Shown here piece by piece: positions 1 to 5,821 of a stretch of DNA of 5,821 nucleotides. This DNA comes from Bacteroidota bacterium (lineage in GTDB: Bacteria > Bacteroidota > Ignavibacteria > Ignavibacteriales > Ignavibacteriaceae): the NCBI GenBank assembly GCA_021796135.1, contig JAJYOQ010000275.1, positions 1-5,821 of the forward strand, in the 5' to 3' direction. Position 1 is the stretch's first letter; every line of letters starts with the position of its first letter. The position numbers and the translations under genes were made by a program. Below the pieces are notes generated by a model that did not search any database, was not told the origin of the DNA, and was given only the letters and a program-made list of their open reading frames with translations.

Positions 1-1
1 A

Positions 2-61
2 GAAGTTGAAGGAAAGAAAAAATTAAGAACAGAAGACTTTCTTCGCGGATTCAATTTCTAG
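2..61 (+). CDS. C-terminal tail of an upstream gene (possibly methionyl-tRNA formyltransferase)
   Basis: The frame starting at base 2 is open from the window edge to a TAG stop at 59-61 and gives 19 residues, EVEGKKKLRTEDFLRGFNF. The other two + frames close within the first 24 bases. The pattern GKK-x-(4)-(D/E)-FLRG resembles the extreme C-terminus of methionyl-tRNA formyltransferase (Fmt), which formylates the initiator Met-tRNA, but 19 residues are too few to be sure. The gene lies 56 bp upstream of the cystathionine beta-synthase start on the same strand, so it could be co-transcribed with it. That the frame is coding is likely; the Fmt identity is a guess from memory of the family's tail. 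Confidence 0.45.
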   Translation, partial: EVEGKKKLRTEDFLRGFNF

Positions 62-117
62 CTCAAAGATTAATTTAATTAAATGTTTACTCCCTATTAT
101 AAAATAATCGGAATATA

Positions 118-1485
118 ATGAGATATAAAAATAATATATTAGAAGCGATCGGTAATACACCTCTAATTAAACTTAACAAGTTAAATAAAGGATTAAAACC
201 ACAAATTTTTGCAAAGCTTGAATCTGCAAACCCGGGCGGGAGTGTTAAAGATAGAATCGGTGTTTCAATGTTAGAAGAAGCTGAACTTAGCGGGAAGATA
301 AAAAAGGGCGGGACAGTCATAGAAGCAACTAGTGGAAATACAGGTATAGGTCTTGCGCTTGCATGTGCTGTAAAAGGTTATAAATCAATTTTTGTTGTTA
401 CCGATAAGGTTAGTTCAGAAAAAATTAATTATCTAAAGGCGCTTGGAGGGGATGTTATTGTTGTATCTAATGCAGTTGGGCAAGATCACCCGGATTACTA
501 TATAACAGTTGCCAGGAAAATTAATGAAGAAACCCCGAATTCAATTTTTATGTATCAATATTCTAATCCTGCGAATCCTCTGGTCCACTATCAAACCACC
601 GGTCCTGAAATCTGGGATCAAACTGATGGAAAAATAACGCATTTTATTGCAGGTATTGGTACCGGAGGAACAATCAGCGGAGTAGGAAAATATTTAAAAG
701 AAAAAAATCCCGGTATTCAAATAATAGGTGCTGATCCTATAGGGTCAATTTTAAGTGAATTTAAAGAGACTGGGGTTAGAGCAAAAGGCAATCCCTACCT
801 TGTTGAAGGAATTGGGCAAGACTGTCTCCCTAAAAATGTTCAGTTTGAATATATTGATAAAATCTACAATTTAAGCGATAAAGATTCCTTTAATTTTGCA
901 AGATTGCTTTCCAAGGAGGAAGGAATTTTCTGCGGCGGAAGTACAGGAACAATTCTGGGTATAACACTTGAAGTTGCTAAAAACTTGGATGAAAATGCAG
1001 TCATAGTTTTTGTTGTGTGCGATACCGGCGAAAGGTATCTTACTAAATTTCATAGTGATGAATGGCTCAGAGAAAAGAGACTGCTGCCTGCTGACTTCAG
1101 GACTCTTAGAGATGTTTCTCGCGCAAAGCATAATGGGAAAAATTTTGAGTTAGTTTCATTACTCGCAAAGGATAAAGTTAAAGATGCTGTTGAAGTACTT
1201 AACAAAAAAGGATATTCTCAGCTGCCTGTTTTAGAATCTGGTAAGTCTGTGGGCAGCATAAGAGAGGCTAAGTTAATGTCTATGTTATTGGGAAATCCGG
1301 CTTTTCTTGATTCAAATATTGAAGATGTAATGGAACAAAGTTTTCCTACTCTTGATGAAAGAACGGAATTAAATGTGGTAAAAAAATATTTGGGGGATTC
1401 CCCGGCAGTGCTTGTTACCGAATACGGAAGAATTATAGATATTATTACAAGATATGATATTATTGAATACGCAAACTTTTCATAA
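118..1485 (+). CDS. cbs: Cystathionine beta-synthase, heme-less, with C-terminal CBS-domain pair
   Basis: This is a 455-residue cytoplasmic PLP enzyme of fold type II. The expected reaction is L-serine + L-homocysteine to L-cystathionine, the first step of reverse transsulfuration. Visible motifs: IGNTPL near residues 11-16; PGGSVKDR with the probable PLP lysine K44; the substrate loop TSGNTG at 71-76; the phosphate-binding GTGGT at 181-185; EGIGQD at 230-235, a loop typical of CBS enzymes; and GGSTG at 273-277, where Ser275 should contact the PLP ring nitrogen. Residues ~340-455 form two CBS motifs (…KKGYSQLPVLE… and …RIIDIITRYDII…), the regulatory Bateman module that in animal enzymes binds S-adenosylmethionine. 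The protein begins directly at the catalytic core, so the N-terminal heme region of animal CBS is missing, as in the yeast enzyme. The ATG has only a weak Shine-Dalgarno sequence (TCGGAA, 108-113). O-acetylserine-dependent cysteine synthase is the main alternative, but the CBS pair, the EGIGQD loop and the downstream lyase argue for CBS. Confidence 0.9.
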   Translation: MRYKNNILEAIGNTPLIKLNKLNKGLKPQIFAKLESANPGGSVKDRIGVSMLEEAELSGKIKKGGTVIEATSGNTGIGLALACAVKGYKSIFVVTDKVSSEKINYLKALGGDVIVVSNAVGQDHPDYYITVARKINEETPNSIFMYQYSNPANPLVHYQTTGPEIWDQTDGKITHFIAGIGTGGTISGVGKYLKEKNPGIQIIGADPIGSILSEFKETGVRAKGNPYLVEGIGQDCLPKNVQFEYIDKIYNLSDKDSFNFARLLSKEEGIFCGGSTGTILGITLEVAKNLDENAVIVFVVCDTGERYLTKFHSDEWLREKRLLPADFRTLRDVSRAKHNGKNFELVSLLAKDKVKDAVEVLNKKGYSQLPVLESGKSVGSIREAKLMSMLLGNPAFLDSNIEDVMEQSFPTLDERTELNVVKKYLGDSPAVLVTEYGRIIDIITRYDIIEYANFS

Positions 1486-1493
1486 CAATATTT

Positions 1494-1499
1494 AAGGAA
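1494..1499 (+). promoter_or_regulatory. Ribosome binding site of the cystathionine gamma-lyase gene
   Basis: AAGGAA ends 4 bases before the ATG at 1504. It lies in the 18-bp gap after the CBS stop codon and supports both this start and translation from a shared transcript. Confidence 0.6.
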
Positions 1500-1503
1500 A
1501 CAT

Positions 1504-2637
1504 ATGGGCTTTTCAACTGATGCAATACATGCAGGGCAAGCACCCGATGAGGTTACGGGAGCAGTAATTACACCGATTTATCAAACTTCTACTTATGCAC
1601 AGGCTGAACTTGGTAAACATAAGGGCTATGAATACGGCAGGACTCAAAATTTCACGCGGCAAGCTATGGAAGCAAATATTGCTGCACTTGAAAAAGGGAA
1701 ATACGGTATTGCATTTAGTTCTGGTGTAGCTGCCACTCACGCCTTAATGGGATTAGTTAAGGCTGGAGATCATATTGTTGTCTCTAATAATGTCTATGGT
1801 GGTACATATCGCTTATTCGAACTAGTAATGAAAGATTATGGACTAAAATTTTCCTGGGTGGACACAAGTGATGTCAAAAATATTATTGATGCCATTACTC
1901 CAAATACTAAAATGGTATATCTTGAATCTCCCACTAACCCTATGCTGAACCTGACCGATTTATCTGCAGCAGCTAAAATTTGCAAAGAATACAACATTAT
2001 CTCTGTAGTTGATAATACTTTTATGAGCCCATATTTCCAAAATCCGCTATTACTTGGCTGTGATATAGTTTTGCATAGTTCAACAAAATATATTAACGGA
2101 CATAGTGATGTTATCGGCGGGATTATTGTAACTGCATCCGATAAAATTCATGATCGCTTAAGATATATTCAAAATTCAATTGGTGCGGTTCCTTCTCCTT
2201 TCGATTGCTGGCTTGTGCTTCGTTCAACAAAAACCTTAGCAGTTCGGATGGAAAGACATAATCAAAACGCAATAAAACTTGCTGATTTTTTAAAAAATTC
2301 CGGTATTGCAAAAATGGTTTATTATCCGGGTCTAGTAAATCATCCTCAGCATGAGCTTGCAAAAAAACAGATGAGGGGCTTCGGCGGAATGATTTCAGCT
2401 GATTTTGGGAATATTGAATTAGCTAAGAAAATCTTACATAATGTTAAAATTTTTACATTGGGTGAAAGTCTGGGTGGAGTTGAAAGCTTAATCAGCCATC
2501 CGGCAAGTATGACTCATGCTTCCGTTCCAAAAACAGAAAGAGAAAAAATGGGGCTGACAGATAGTTTGGTTAGGTTTTCTGTAGGTATAGAAGATATTGA
2601 AGATTTAATCTCAGATATTAAGAAAGCAATTCAATAA
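1504..2637 (+). CDS. Cystathionine gamma-lyase (Cys/Met metabolism PLP-dependent enzyme)
   Basis: This 377-residue fold-type I PLP enzyme is full length for the family (about 380-400). In reverse transsulfuration it would cleave cystathionine to cysteine, 2-oxobutyrate and ammonia. Visible landmarks: STDAIHAGQ at the N-terminus; YEYGR around 42-46, where the Tyr and Arg contact the cofactor phosphate of the neighbouring subunit; NNVYGGTYRL with Tyr98 expected to stack on PLP; VVDNTF with Asp170 pairing with the ring nitrogen; HSSTKYINGHSD with the Schiff-base Lys195; ESLGGVESLISHPASMTHASV at 321-341; and VRFSVGIED with Arg357 for the substrate carboxylate. The start is fixed by AAGGAA at 1494-1499. 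The family also contains cystathionine gamma-synthase (MetB) and homocysteine-forming sulfhydrylases, and these motifs do not separate them. I favour the lyase because the gene lies 18 bp behind a CBS gene. Such genes are variously named metB, mccB or cth, so I give no symbol. Confidence 0.85.
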   Translation: MGFSTDAIHAGQAPDEVTGAVITPIYQTSTYAQAELGKHKGYEYGRTQNFTRQAMEANIAALEKGKYGIAFSSGVAATHALMGLVKAGDHIVVSNNVYGGTYRLFELVMKDYGLKFSWVDTSDVKNIIDAITPNTKMVYLESPTNPMLNLTDLSAAAKICKEYNIISVVDNTFMSPYFQNPLLLGCDIVLHSSTKYINGHSDVIGGIIVTASDKIHDRLRYIQNSIGAVPSPFDCWLVLRSTKTLAVRMERHNQNAIKLADFLKNSGIAKMVYYPGLVNHPQHELAKKQMRGFGGMISADFGNIELAKKILHNVKIFTLGESLGGVESLISHPASMTHASVPKTEREKMGLTDSLVRFSVGIEDIEDLISDIKKAIQ

Positions 2638-2664
2638 CTTTTTTCTAATTAAATATATATTATT

Positions 2665-2687
2665 GCAAAATAAATCTTTATTTTTGC
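2665..2687 (+). terminator. AT-rich hairpin after the transsulfuration genes, weak terminator candidate
   Basis: GCAAAATAAA (2665-2674) can pair with TTTATTTTTGC (2677-2687) to give about 10 base pairs with one bulged T and a very tight loop. Only the two outer pairs are G-C, and the following bases (TATAAAATATTTT) are not a clean T-tract. The position, 27 bp after the stop at 2637 and before an independent gene, suits a terminator, but the base composition makes chance pairing quite possible. Confidence 0.25.
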
Positions 2688-2698
2688 TATAAAATATT

Positions 2699-2728
2699 TT
2701 GAGTAAATTTTTATTTTCTGCTTATACT
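2699..2728 (+). promoter_or_regulatory. Candidate sigma70-type promoter for the exported protein gene
   Basis: TTGAGT (2699-2704) and TATACT (2723-2728) are separated by 18 bases, giving 4/6 and 5/6 matches to the -35 and -10 consensus. Transcription would begin near 2735, leaving a leader of roughly 30 bases before the ATG at 2767. The 129-bp spacer is the first long gap after the transsulfuration pair, so a promoter here is expected. The high A+T content makes false matches common. Confidence 0.35.
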
Positions 2729-2754
2729 TATAGTTTCTTCTAAATCTTCCCCGG

Positions 2755-2761
2755 AAAGGAA
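2755..2761 (+). promoter_or_regulatory. Ribosome binding site of the exported protein gene
   Basis: AAAGGAA ends 5 bases before the ATG at 2767, inside a short G/C-containing patch (CCCCGGAAAGGAA) in an otherwise very AT-rich spacer. It fixes the start of the signal-peptide protein. Confidence 0.6.
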
Positions 2762-2766
2762 TTTTT

Positions 2767-3606
2767 ATGCTAAAAAACATTTTTATTTTGCTCATTTTAG
2801 CATCGTATTTACCGATTTTTGCACAGAATTCAATATCAATAGATAAAGATTCTGTTGAAATTACAGTTATAGACTCATATGTGACACCGGAGAAACCGCA
2901 TACTTTTTTACTTTCCTTTTATACAAGTATAAATTGCAAATCAAAGGTTGTTATTGACAATAAGTACACATATGTTGTTTCTGATGTTCCGGTCGAGGAT
3001 CATAATTTGAAAGTTGATATATCAAAACTGCATTTCAATAAAAAAGAAATTCCTTTTTATATTATCGTCGAAGATTCTGCAAGCAATATTACTAAAAGCG
3101 ATATAAATACATTTGAATTACCGAAAGATATAAAAATAGAAGAGGGAGATTCTAATTTTTTATTATTGTGCCTTTTTGGGGCTACAGTTTTTGCAATACC
3201 TGATCCGGTTTTTGTAATTACATCGAAAGGGAATAGTTTTAGTTTAACAAAAGAAATTCCGCTTATCTCTTTTCGTTCCCAAAATTTTCTTTACCCTTAT
3301 GGATATTTTTCTGCTGAATACTCGTACATATTTAATACGGACAATAAAAATTTTTTCCGTATTGGATATAAAGAAATTATTCCGATTCCTTTTATTGAAT
3401 ATATATCTCCGGGAGTTGACTGGTTTACAAACTTTAAAGGTTATAACGGAATTAGCGGTGAAATTTCATTAGGGCTGGTTAGATTACTTAGTACATTTAC
3501 TCTATACACTAGGTACAGATATAATGTCCAGCCAGGAAGTACTGGCTCTCAATTTAGTGAAATTTCTATCGGTCTTTATTCCAGCTTCTTTTCAGTATAT
3601 TTTTAA
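2767..3606 (+). CDS. Exported protein of unknown function, possible small outer-membrane beta-barrel
   Basis: I do not recognise this 279-residue protein. Residues 1-19 look like a Sec signal peptide: a short Lys-containing start, the hydrophobic run IFILLILASYLPIF, and a likely signal peptidase I cut after IFA before QNS. There is no cysteine at the cut, so it is not a lipoprotein. Residues ~28-115 are rich in alternating beta-type patterns (VEITVIDSYV, HTFLLSFYTS, YTYVVSDVPV, PFYIIVEDSASN) and could be an Ig-like periplasmic domain. A hydrophobic segment lies at ~131-151. From ~178 to the end come about six amphipathic, aromatic-rich stretches (~178-189, 194-205, 210-223, 226-241, 243-254, 264-279), and the last residue is Phe, as in many outer-membrane barrels. 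Six stretches are few for a barrel, so it may be a partial or oligomeric barrel, or simply a beta-rich surface protein. It seems to be transcribed alone, with 129 bp before and 117 bp after it. Coding is well supported; the location is an inference. Confidence 0.8.
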   Translation: MLKNIFILLILASYLPIFAQNSISIDKDSVEITVIDSYVTPEKPHTFLLSFYTSINCKSKVVIDNKYTYVVSDVPVEDHNLKVDISKLHFNKKEIPFYIIVEDSASNITKSDINTFELPKDIKIEEGDSNFLLLCLFGATVFAIPDPVFVITSKGNSFSLTKEIPLISFRSQNFLYPYGYFSAEYSYIFNTDNKNFFRIGYKEIIPIPFIEYISPGVDWFTNFKGYNGISGEISLGLVRLLSTFTLYTRYRYNVQPGSTGSQFSEISIGLYSSFFSVYF

Positions 3607-3645
3607 AATAAATTTTTCTTAAGCTACAAAGATGCAATTTGACAT

Positions 3646-3651
3646 AAGGAG
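3646..3651 (+). promoter_or_regulatory. Strong Shine-Dalgarno sequence without a conventional start codon
   Basis: AAGGAG is the best Shine-Dalgarno match in the window, but no ATG, GTG or TTG follows within a usable distance in any frame. Six bases downstream lies ATC (3658-3660), which is in frame with xseA, and the frame stays open from there to the xseA ATG at 3724. TTGACA, an exact -35 hexamer, sits just upstream at 3639-3644 but lacks a good -10 partner. The site could be a relic, a regulatory element or chance. Confidence 0.3.
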
Positions 3652-3665
3652 ATTCCAATCTTTCA

Positions 3666-3682
3666 TTCCCTCGATAGGGGAA
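3666..3682 (+). terminator. Short hairpin followed by T-rich DNA, possible terminator of the exported protein gene
   Basis: TTCCC (3666-3670) pairs with GGGAA (3678-3682) around a 7-base loop, TCGATAG. An extra pair can form if one G bulges. About 6 bases later comes a T-rich stretch (ATTATTTTATTTT, 3686-3698). The stem is short but has three G-C pairs in a region otherwise near 25% G+C. It lies 60 bp after the stop of the exported protein gene and about 40 bp before xseA, so it could end the former transcript or act in the xseA leader. Confidence 0.35.
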
Positions 3683-3723
3683 CCCATTATTTTATTTTCA
3701 CATTATTAGTAAAATATTATAAA

Positions 3724-4920
3724 ATGTCGAACTCAATTGAAATATTATCCGTTTCAGAACTTACTAAGCAAATTAAGCAAACACTTGAAGAAGATTTTTC
3801 TTATGTAGCAGTACAAGGCGAAATTTCAAATTATAAAGCACATATTTCGGGACATTGGTACTTTAACTTGAAAGATGCGTCTGCTGTTATTTCATGTACT
3901 ATGTGGAAAGGAATGAACAGTAATGTCTTTTTTACTCCACAGGACGGAATGAAAGTAGTAATCAGCGGGAGGATAACTGTTTACCCACCTAGAGGAAATT
4001 ATCAGTTTGATGTTCGCTCGATGAAACCTGCAGGAGCAGGAGAATTAAACACTGCCTTTGAGGTTCTTAAACAGAAATTATCTAATGAAGGTTTATTTGA
4101 TTCAAAATATAAAAAACCTATTCCTGACTTTGCGAAACGTATCGGTGTTGTTACTGCAGTTGACGGTGCTGCTTTGAGGGATATGATTAGTATTTTAAGA
4201 AGAAGATTCCCGTTAGTCGAATTAGTAATTGCACCTGCAAAGGTGCAAGGCAACGGTGCTGCAGAAAGCATTGTTGAAGGGTTAAATATTCTAAATAAAA
4301 AAAATGATATAGATATAATAATAGTTGCCCGAGGCGGAGGGTCGATTGAAGACCTTTGGGCTTTTAATGAGGAAATAGTAGCAAGAGCAATATTCAACTC
4401 AAAAATTCCAGTTATCTCAGGCATAGGACATGAGGTTGATACAACTATTTCAGATTATGTAGCTGATTATAGAGCATCAACTCCAAGCGTGGCAATGGAA
4501 ATTGCAACAAGAGATAAAGAAGAAATTTTTGCCTTTATAAATGAATTTTCATATAATTCCGCCCGAAACATTGATGAATTTGTAACTTATAATCGGTCAA
4601 TTATTCAAAACTATTTGGATTCTTATGGATTTAGAATGCCTCTCGATTTATTAAGAAGGAAATCACAACAGATTGACGGAACAATTTATAAACTCACCGG
4701 AAATTTTGATAAAATAGTTCTAAAGTTAAAAAATAAGGTTCTTTTTTTAACAAAATCTTTAGACTCACATGATATAAAGAAAATGTTAAAAAAAGGTTTT
4801 GTTTTGGTAAAGCAAGATTCTAAATTTATAACCCGTGCAGAAAATTTTCTTGCAGCCCGGGAAACAATCCTTAAATTTTATGATGATGAAATTATATTAA
4901 ATTCAAAAAATAATAAATAA
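3724..4920 (+). CDS. xseA: Exodeoxyribonuclease VII large subunit
   Basis: This 398-residue catalytic subunit of exonuclease VII degrades single-stranded DNA from both ends into short oligonucleotides in complex with several XseB subunits, in the cytoplasm, in DNA repair. Residues ~5-105 are the N-terminal OB-fold: LSVSELTKQIKQTLE, VQGEISNYK, GHWYFNLKD and SGRITVYPPRGNYQ. The nuclease core shows VDGAALRDMISILRRRFP (146-163), VARGGGSIEDLWAFNEE (201-217) and PVISGIGHEVDTTISDYVADYRASTPSVA (229-257), all family hallmarks that hold the conserved Asp, Arg and His residues. A polar helical stretch (~263-345) should be the XseB-docking region, and KKGFVLVKQD (356-365) opens the conserved C-terminal segment. 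The length is slightly below the common 400-450, mainly in the helical part. The ATG has no Shine-Dalgarno sequence next to it but matches the usual family start. The frame is open upstream to 3643 without a standard start codon. xseB follows after 10 bp. Confidence 0.95.
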   Translation: MSNSIEILSVSELTKQIKQTLEEDFSYVAVQGEISNYKAHISGHWYFNLKDASAVISCTMWKGMNSNVFFTPQDGMKVVISGRITVYPPRGNYQFDVRSMKPAGAGELNTAFEVLKQKLSNEGLFDSKYKKPIPDFAKRIGVVTAVDGAALRDMISILRRRFPLVELVIAPAKVQGNGAAESIVEGLNILNKKNDIDIIIVARGGGSIEDLWAFNEEIVARAIFNSKIPVISGIGHEVDTTISDYVADYRASTPSVAMEIATRDKEEIFAFINEFSYNSARNIDEFVTYNRSIIQNYLDSYGFRMPLDLLRRKSQQIDGTIYKLTGNFDKIVLKLKNKVLFLTKSLDSHDIKKMLKKGFVLVKQDSKFITRAENFLAARETILKFYDDEIILNSKNNK

Positions 4921-4930
4921 TTCATTTAAG

Positions 4931-5176
4931 ATGACAAAAAAAATATCCAAAGGGTCTTTTGAAGAAAAATTAAAAAGGCTGGAAGAAATATCCGCACTGT
5001 TGGAAAGTGAAAATATAGGACTTGAAGAAGCTATAATTCTTTATGAAGAGGGAATTGAGATTTCAAAAGAATGCGTTATTACACTAAATGAAGCTGAACT
5101 AAAAATTACACAACTCAAGAAAAAAATGGATAAATTGACAACTGATGAAGAAGAATTTGAGGGAAAAGAAAGGTAA
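4931..5176 (+). CDS. xseB: Exodeoxyribonuclease VII small subunit
   Basis: This is an 81-residue acidic, wholly helical protein. The family signature is clear: SFEEKLKRLEEISALLES (8-25), then the second helix LEEAIILYEEGIEISKECVITLNEAELKITQLKK. These two helices form the hairpin that coats the helical arm of XseA to build active exonuclease VII. The length is typical (about 60-90). The tail (DKLTTDEEEFEGKER) is charged and probably disordered. The start 10 bp after the xseA stop has no obvious Shine-Dalgarno sequence, so translation may depend on ribosomes arriving from xseA. dxs begins 11 bp after the stop. Confidence 0.93.
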   Translation: MTKKISKGSFEEKLKRLEEISALLESENIGLEEAIILYEEGIEISKECVITLNEAELKITQLKKKMDKLTTDEEEFEGKER

Positions 5177-5187
5177 CGAATTTATTA

Positions 5188-5821
5188 ATGATTGATAATG
5201 AAAAATATAAAATATTGTCAAAAGTAAATTATCCTGCTGATATTAGACAACTTGATTTGGCGCAGCTAAAAATTCTATGCTCTGATATTCGGGAATATTT
5301 AATAGATACCATCTCAGAAATAGGCGGGCATTTTGGCGGTGGTTTGGGGGCTGTTGAGCTAACAGTGGCTATTCATAAAGTGTTTAATACTCCTGAGGAT
5401 TTAGTTGTTTGGGATACGGGTCATCAAGCTTATCCTCACAAAATTCTTACCGGAAGAAAAGAAGCTCTTAAACATATCAGAAGACTTAACGGGATTAGCG
5501 GATTTCTAAAGCGTAGCGAAAGCATATATGATACTTTTGGTGCAGGACATGCTTCCACTTCAATCTCGGCTGCTCTTGGAATGGCTGTTGCCCGTGACTT
5601 GAAAAACGAATCAAAAAAGGTTATTGCTGTTATCGGTGACGGTGCAATGACTGGCGGAATGGCTTATGAAGCGATGAATAATTGCGGTTTTACCAAATCT
5701 AATTTAATTGTAGTTCTTAATGACAATAATATGTCTATTGCTCCGAATGTTTGGCAAATCTCTAATTATTTTACAGAAATGATTGCTCATCCTGATTATA
5801 ACAAATTTAAAGGACAAATTT
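5188..5821 (+). CDS. dxs: 1-deoxy-D-xylulose-5-phosphate synthase, N-terminal part (cut by window end)
   Basis: Only 211 complete codons of a protein that normally has about 620-640 residues are present; the frame is open to the last base. DXS condenses pyruvate and glyceraldehyde 3-phosphate, using thiamine diphosphate and Mg2+, in the first step of the MEP isoprenoid pathway; its product also feeds thiamine and pyridoxal synthesis. Visible motifs: GGHFGGGLGAVELTVAIH with His48; WDTGHQAYPHKILTGRK with His79; KRSESIYDTFGAGHASTSIS with His121; the thiamine diphosphate/metal motif GDGAMTGGMAYEAMNN starting at 150; and LNDNNMSIAPNV (177-188), whose Asn supplies a metal ligand. The ATG at 5188 gives the usual start (…YPADIRQLDLAQLKILCSDIREYLI). 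AAAGG at 5169-5173 lies 14 bases upstream, too far to be a good ribosome site. The gene is 11 bp behind xseB and probably in its operon. The truncation is a window effect, with no sign of gene damage. Confidence 0.95.
   Translation, partial: MIDNEKYKILSKVNYPADIRQLDLAQLKILCSDIREYLIDTISEIGGHFGGGLGAVELTVAIHKVFNTPEDLVVWDTGHQAYPHKILTGRKEALKHIRRLNGISGFLKRSESIYDTFGAGHASTSISAALGMAVARDLKNESKKVIAVIGDGAMTGGMAYEAMNNCGFTKSNLIVVLNDNNMSIAPNVWQISNYFTEMIAHPDYNKFKGQI

Noticed and set aside
75..103. Promoter-like bases before the CBS gene (TTAATT and TATAAA, 17 bases apart)
   Set aside because: The -35 match is poor, and the transcript would start almost at the ATG. In DNA this AT-rich such matches are expected by chance, and the gene may be co-transcribed with the one upstream.
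87..320. Antisense open frame over the start of the CBS gene
   Set aside because: It overlaps a well-supported coding region on the other strand, its translation matches no known motif, and no ribosome site precedes it. The same applies to the antisense frames at 871-1131, 1513-1740 and 2123-2362.
4002..4424. 140-codon antisense open frame inside xseA
   Set aside because: It mirrors the conserved nuclease core of xseA. The length follows from the codon composition of the sense strand, and the translation is a low-complexity Ser/Pro/Ile mix without a domain.
5169..5200. Second ATG at 5198 near the dxs start
   Set aside because: It is out of frame with the DXS motifs; only the ATG at 5188 leads into the conserved N-terminus.
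1..5821. CRISPR array, tRNA/rRNA, insertion sequence, phage or defence system
   Set aside because: No regularly spaced repeats, cloverleaf-like segment, terminal inverted repeats with transposase, or integrase/toxin-like protein was seen. Apart from short spacers, the window is filled by the housekeeping genes and one exported protein.

Overview
This is an AT-rich, gene-dense bacterial chromosome segment that looks like ordinary core genome. All convincing genes lie on the + strand. Stops are TAA, except one TAG at the left edge. The gene complement, AT-rich codon use and protein style (a QN-type signal-peptide junction, an outer-membrane barrel ending in Phe) suggest the Bacteroidota/Chlorobiota/Ignavibacteriota group. 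An ignavibacterium-like organism is my best guess, but this is an inference from impression, not from a marker gene.

Left part (1-2637): the last 19 codons of an upstream gene (tail reminiscent of methionyl-tRNA formyltransferase) are followed by two genes 18 bp apart. The first encodes a heme-less cystathionine beta-synthase with a C-terminal CBS-domain pair. The second encodes a cystathionine gamma-lyase/synthase-family PLP enzyme. Together they form a reverse transsulfuration unit: homocysteine plus serine gives cystathionine, which is cleaved to cysteine, 2-oxobutyrate and ammonia.

Middle (2638-3723): an AT-rich spacer with a plausible sigma70-type promoter precedes a 279-residue exported protein of unknown function. 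It has a signal peptide, a beta-rich N-terminal half and a C-terminal half that reads like a small outer-membrane beta-barrel. A spacer follows with a short GC-containing hairpin (possible terminator) and an unexplained strong Shine-Dalgarno sequence that has no normal start codon.

Right part (3724-5821): xseA and xseB encode the large and small subunits of exonuclease VII. They are followed 11 bp later by the 5' part of dxs (1-deoxy-D-xylulose-5-phosphate synthase), which runs off the window. Spacings of 10 and 11 bp indicate one transcription unit joining DNA repair nuclease subunits to the first step of isoprenoid synthesis. An xseB/dxs neighbourhood is known in many bacteria, usually with ispA between them; ispA is absent here.

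I found no mobile element, CRISPR array, RNA gene, phage gene or defence system. The least explained items are the exported barrel-like protein and the xseA leader.
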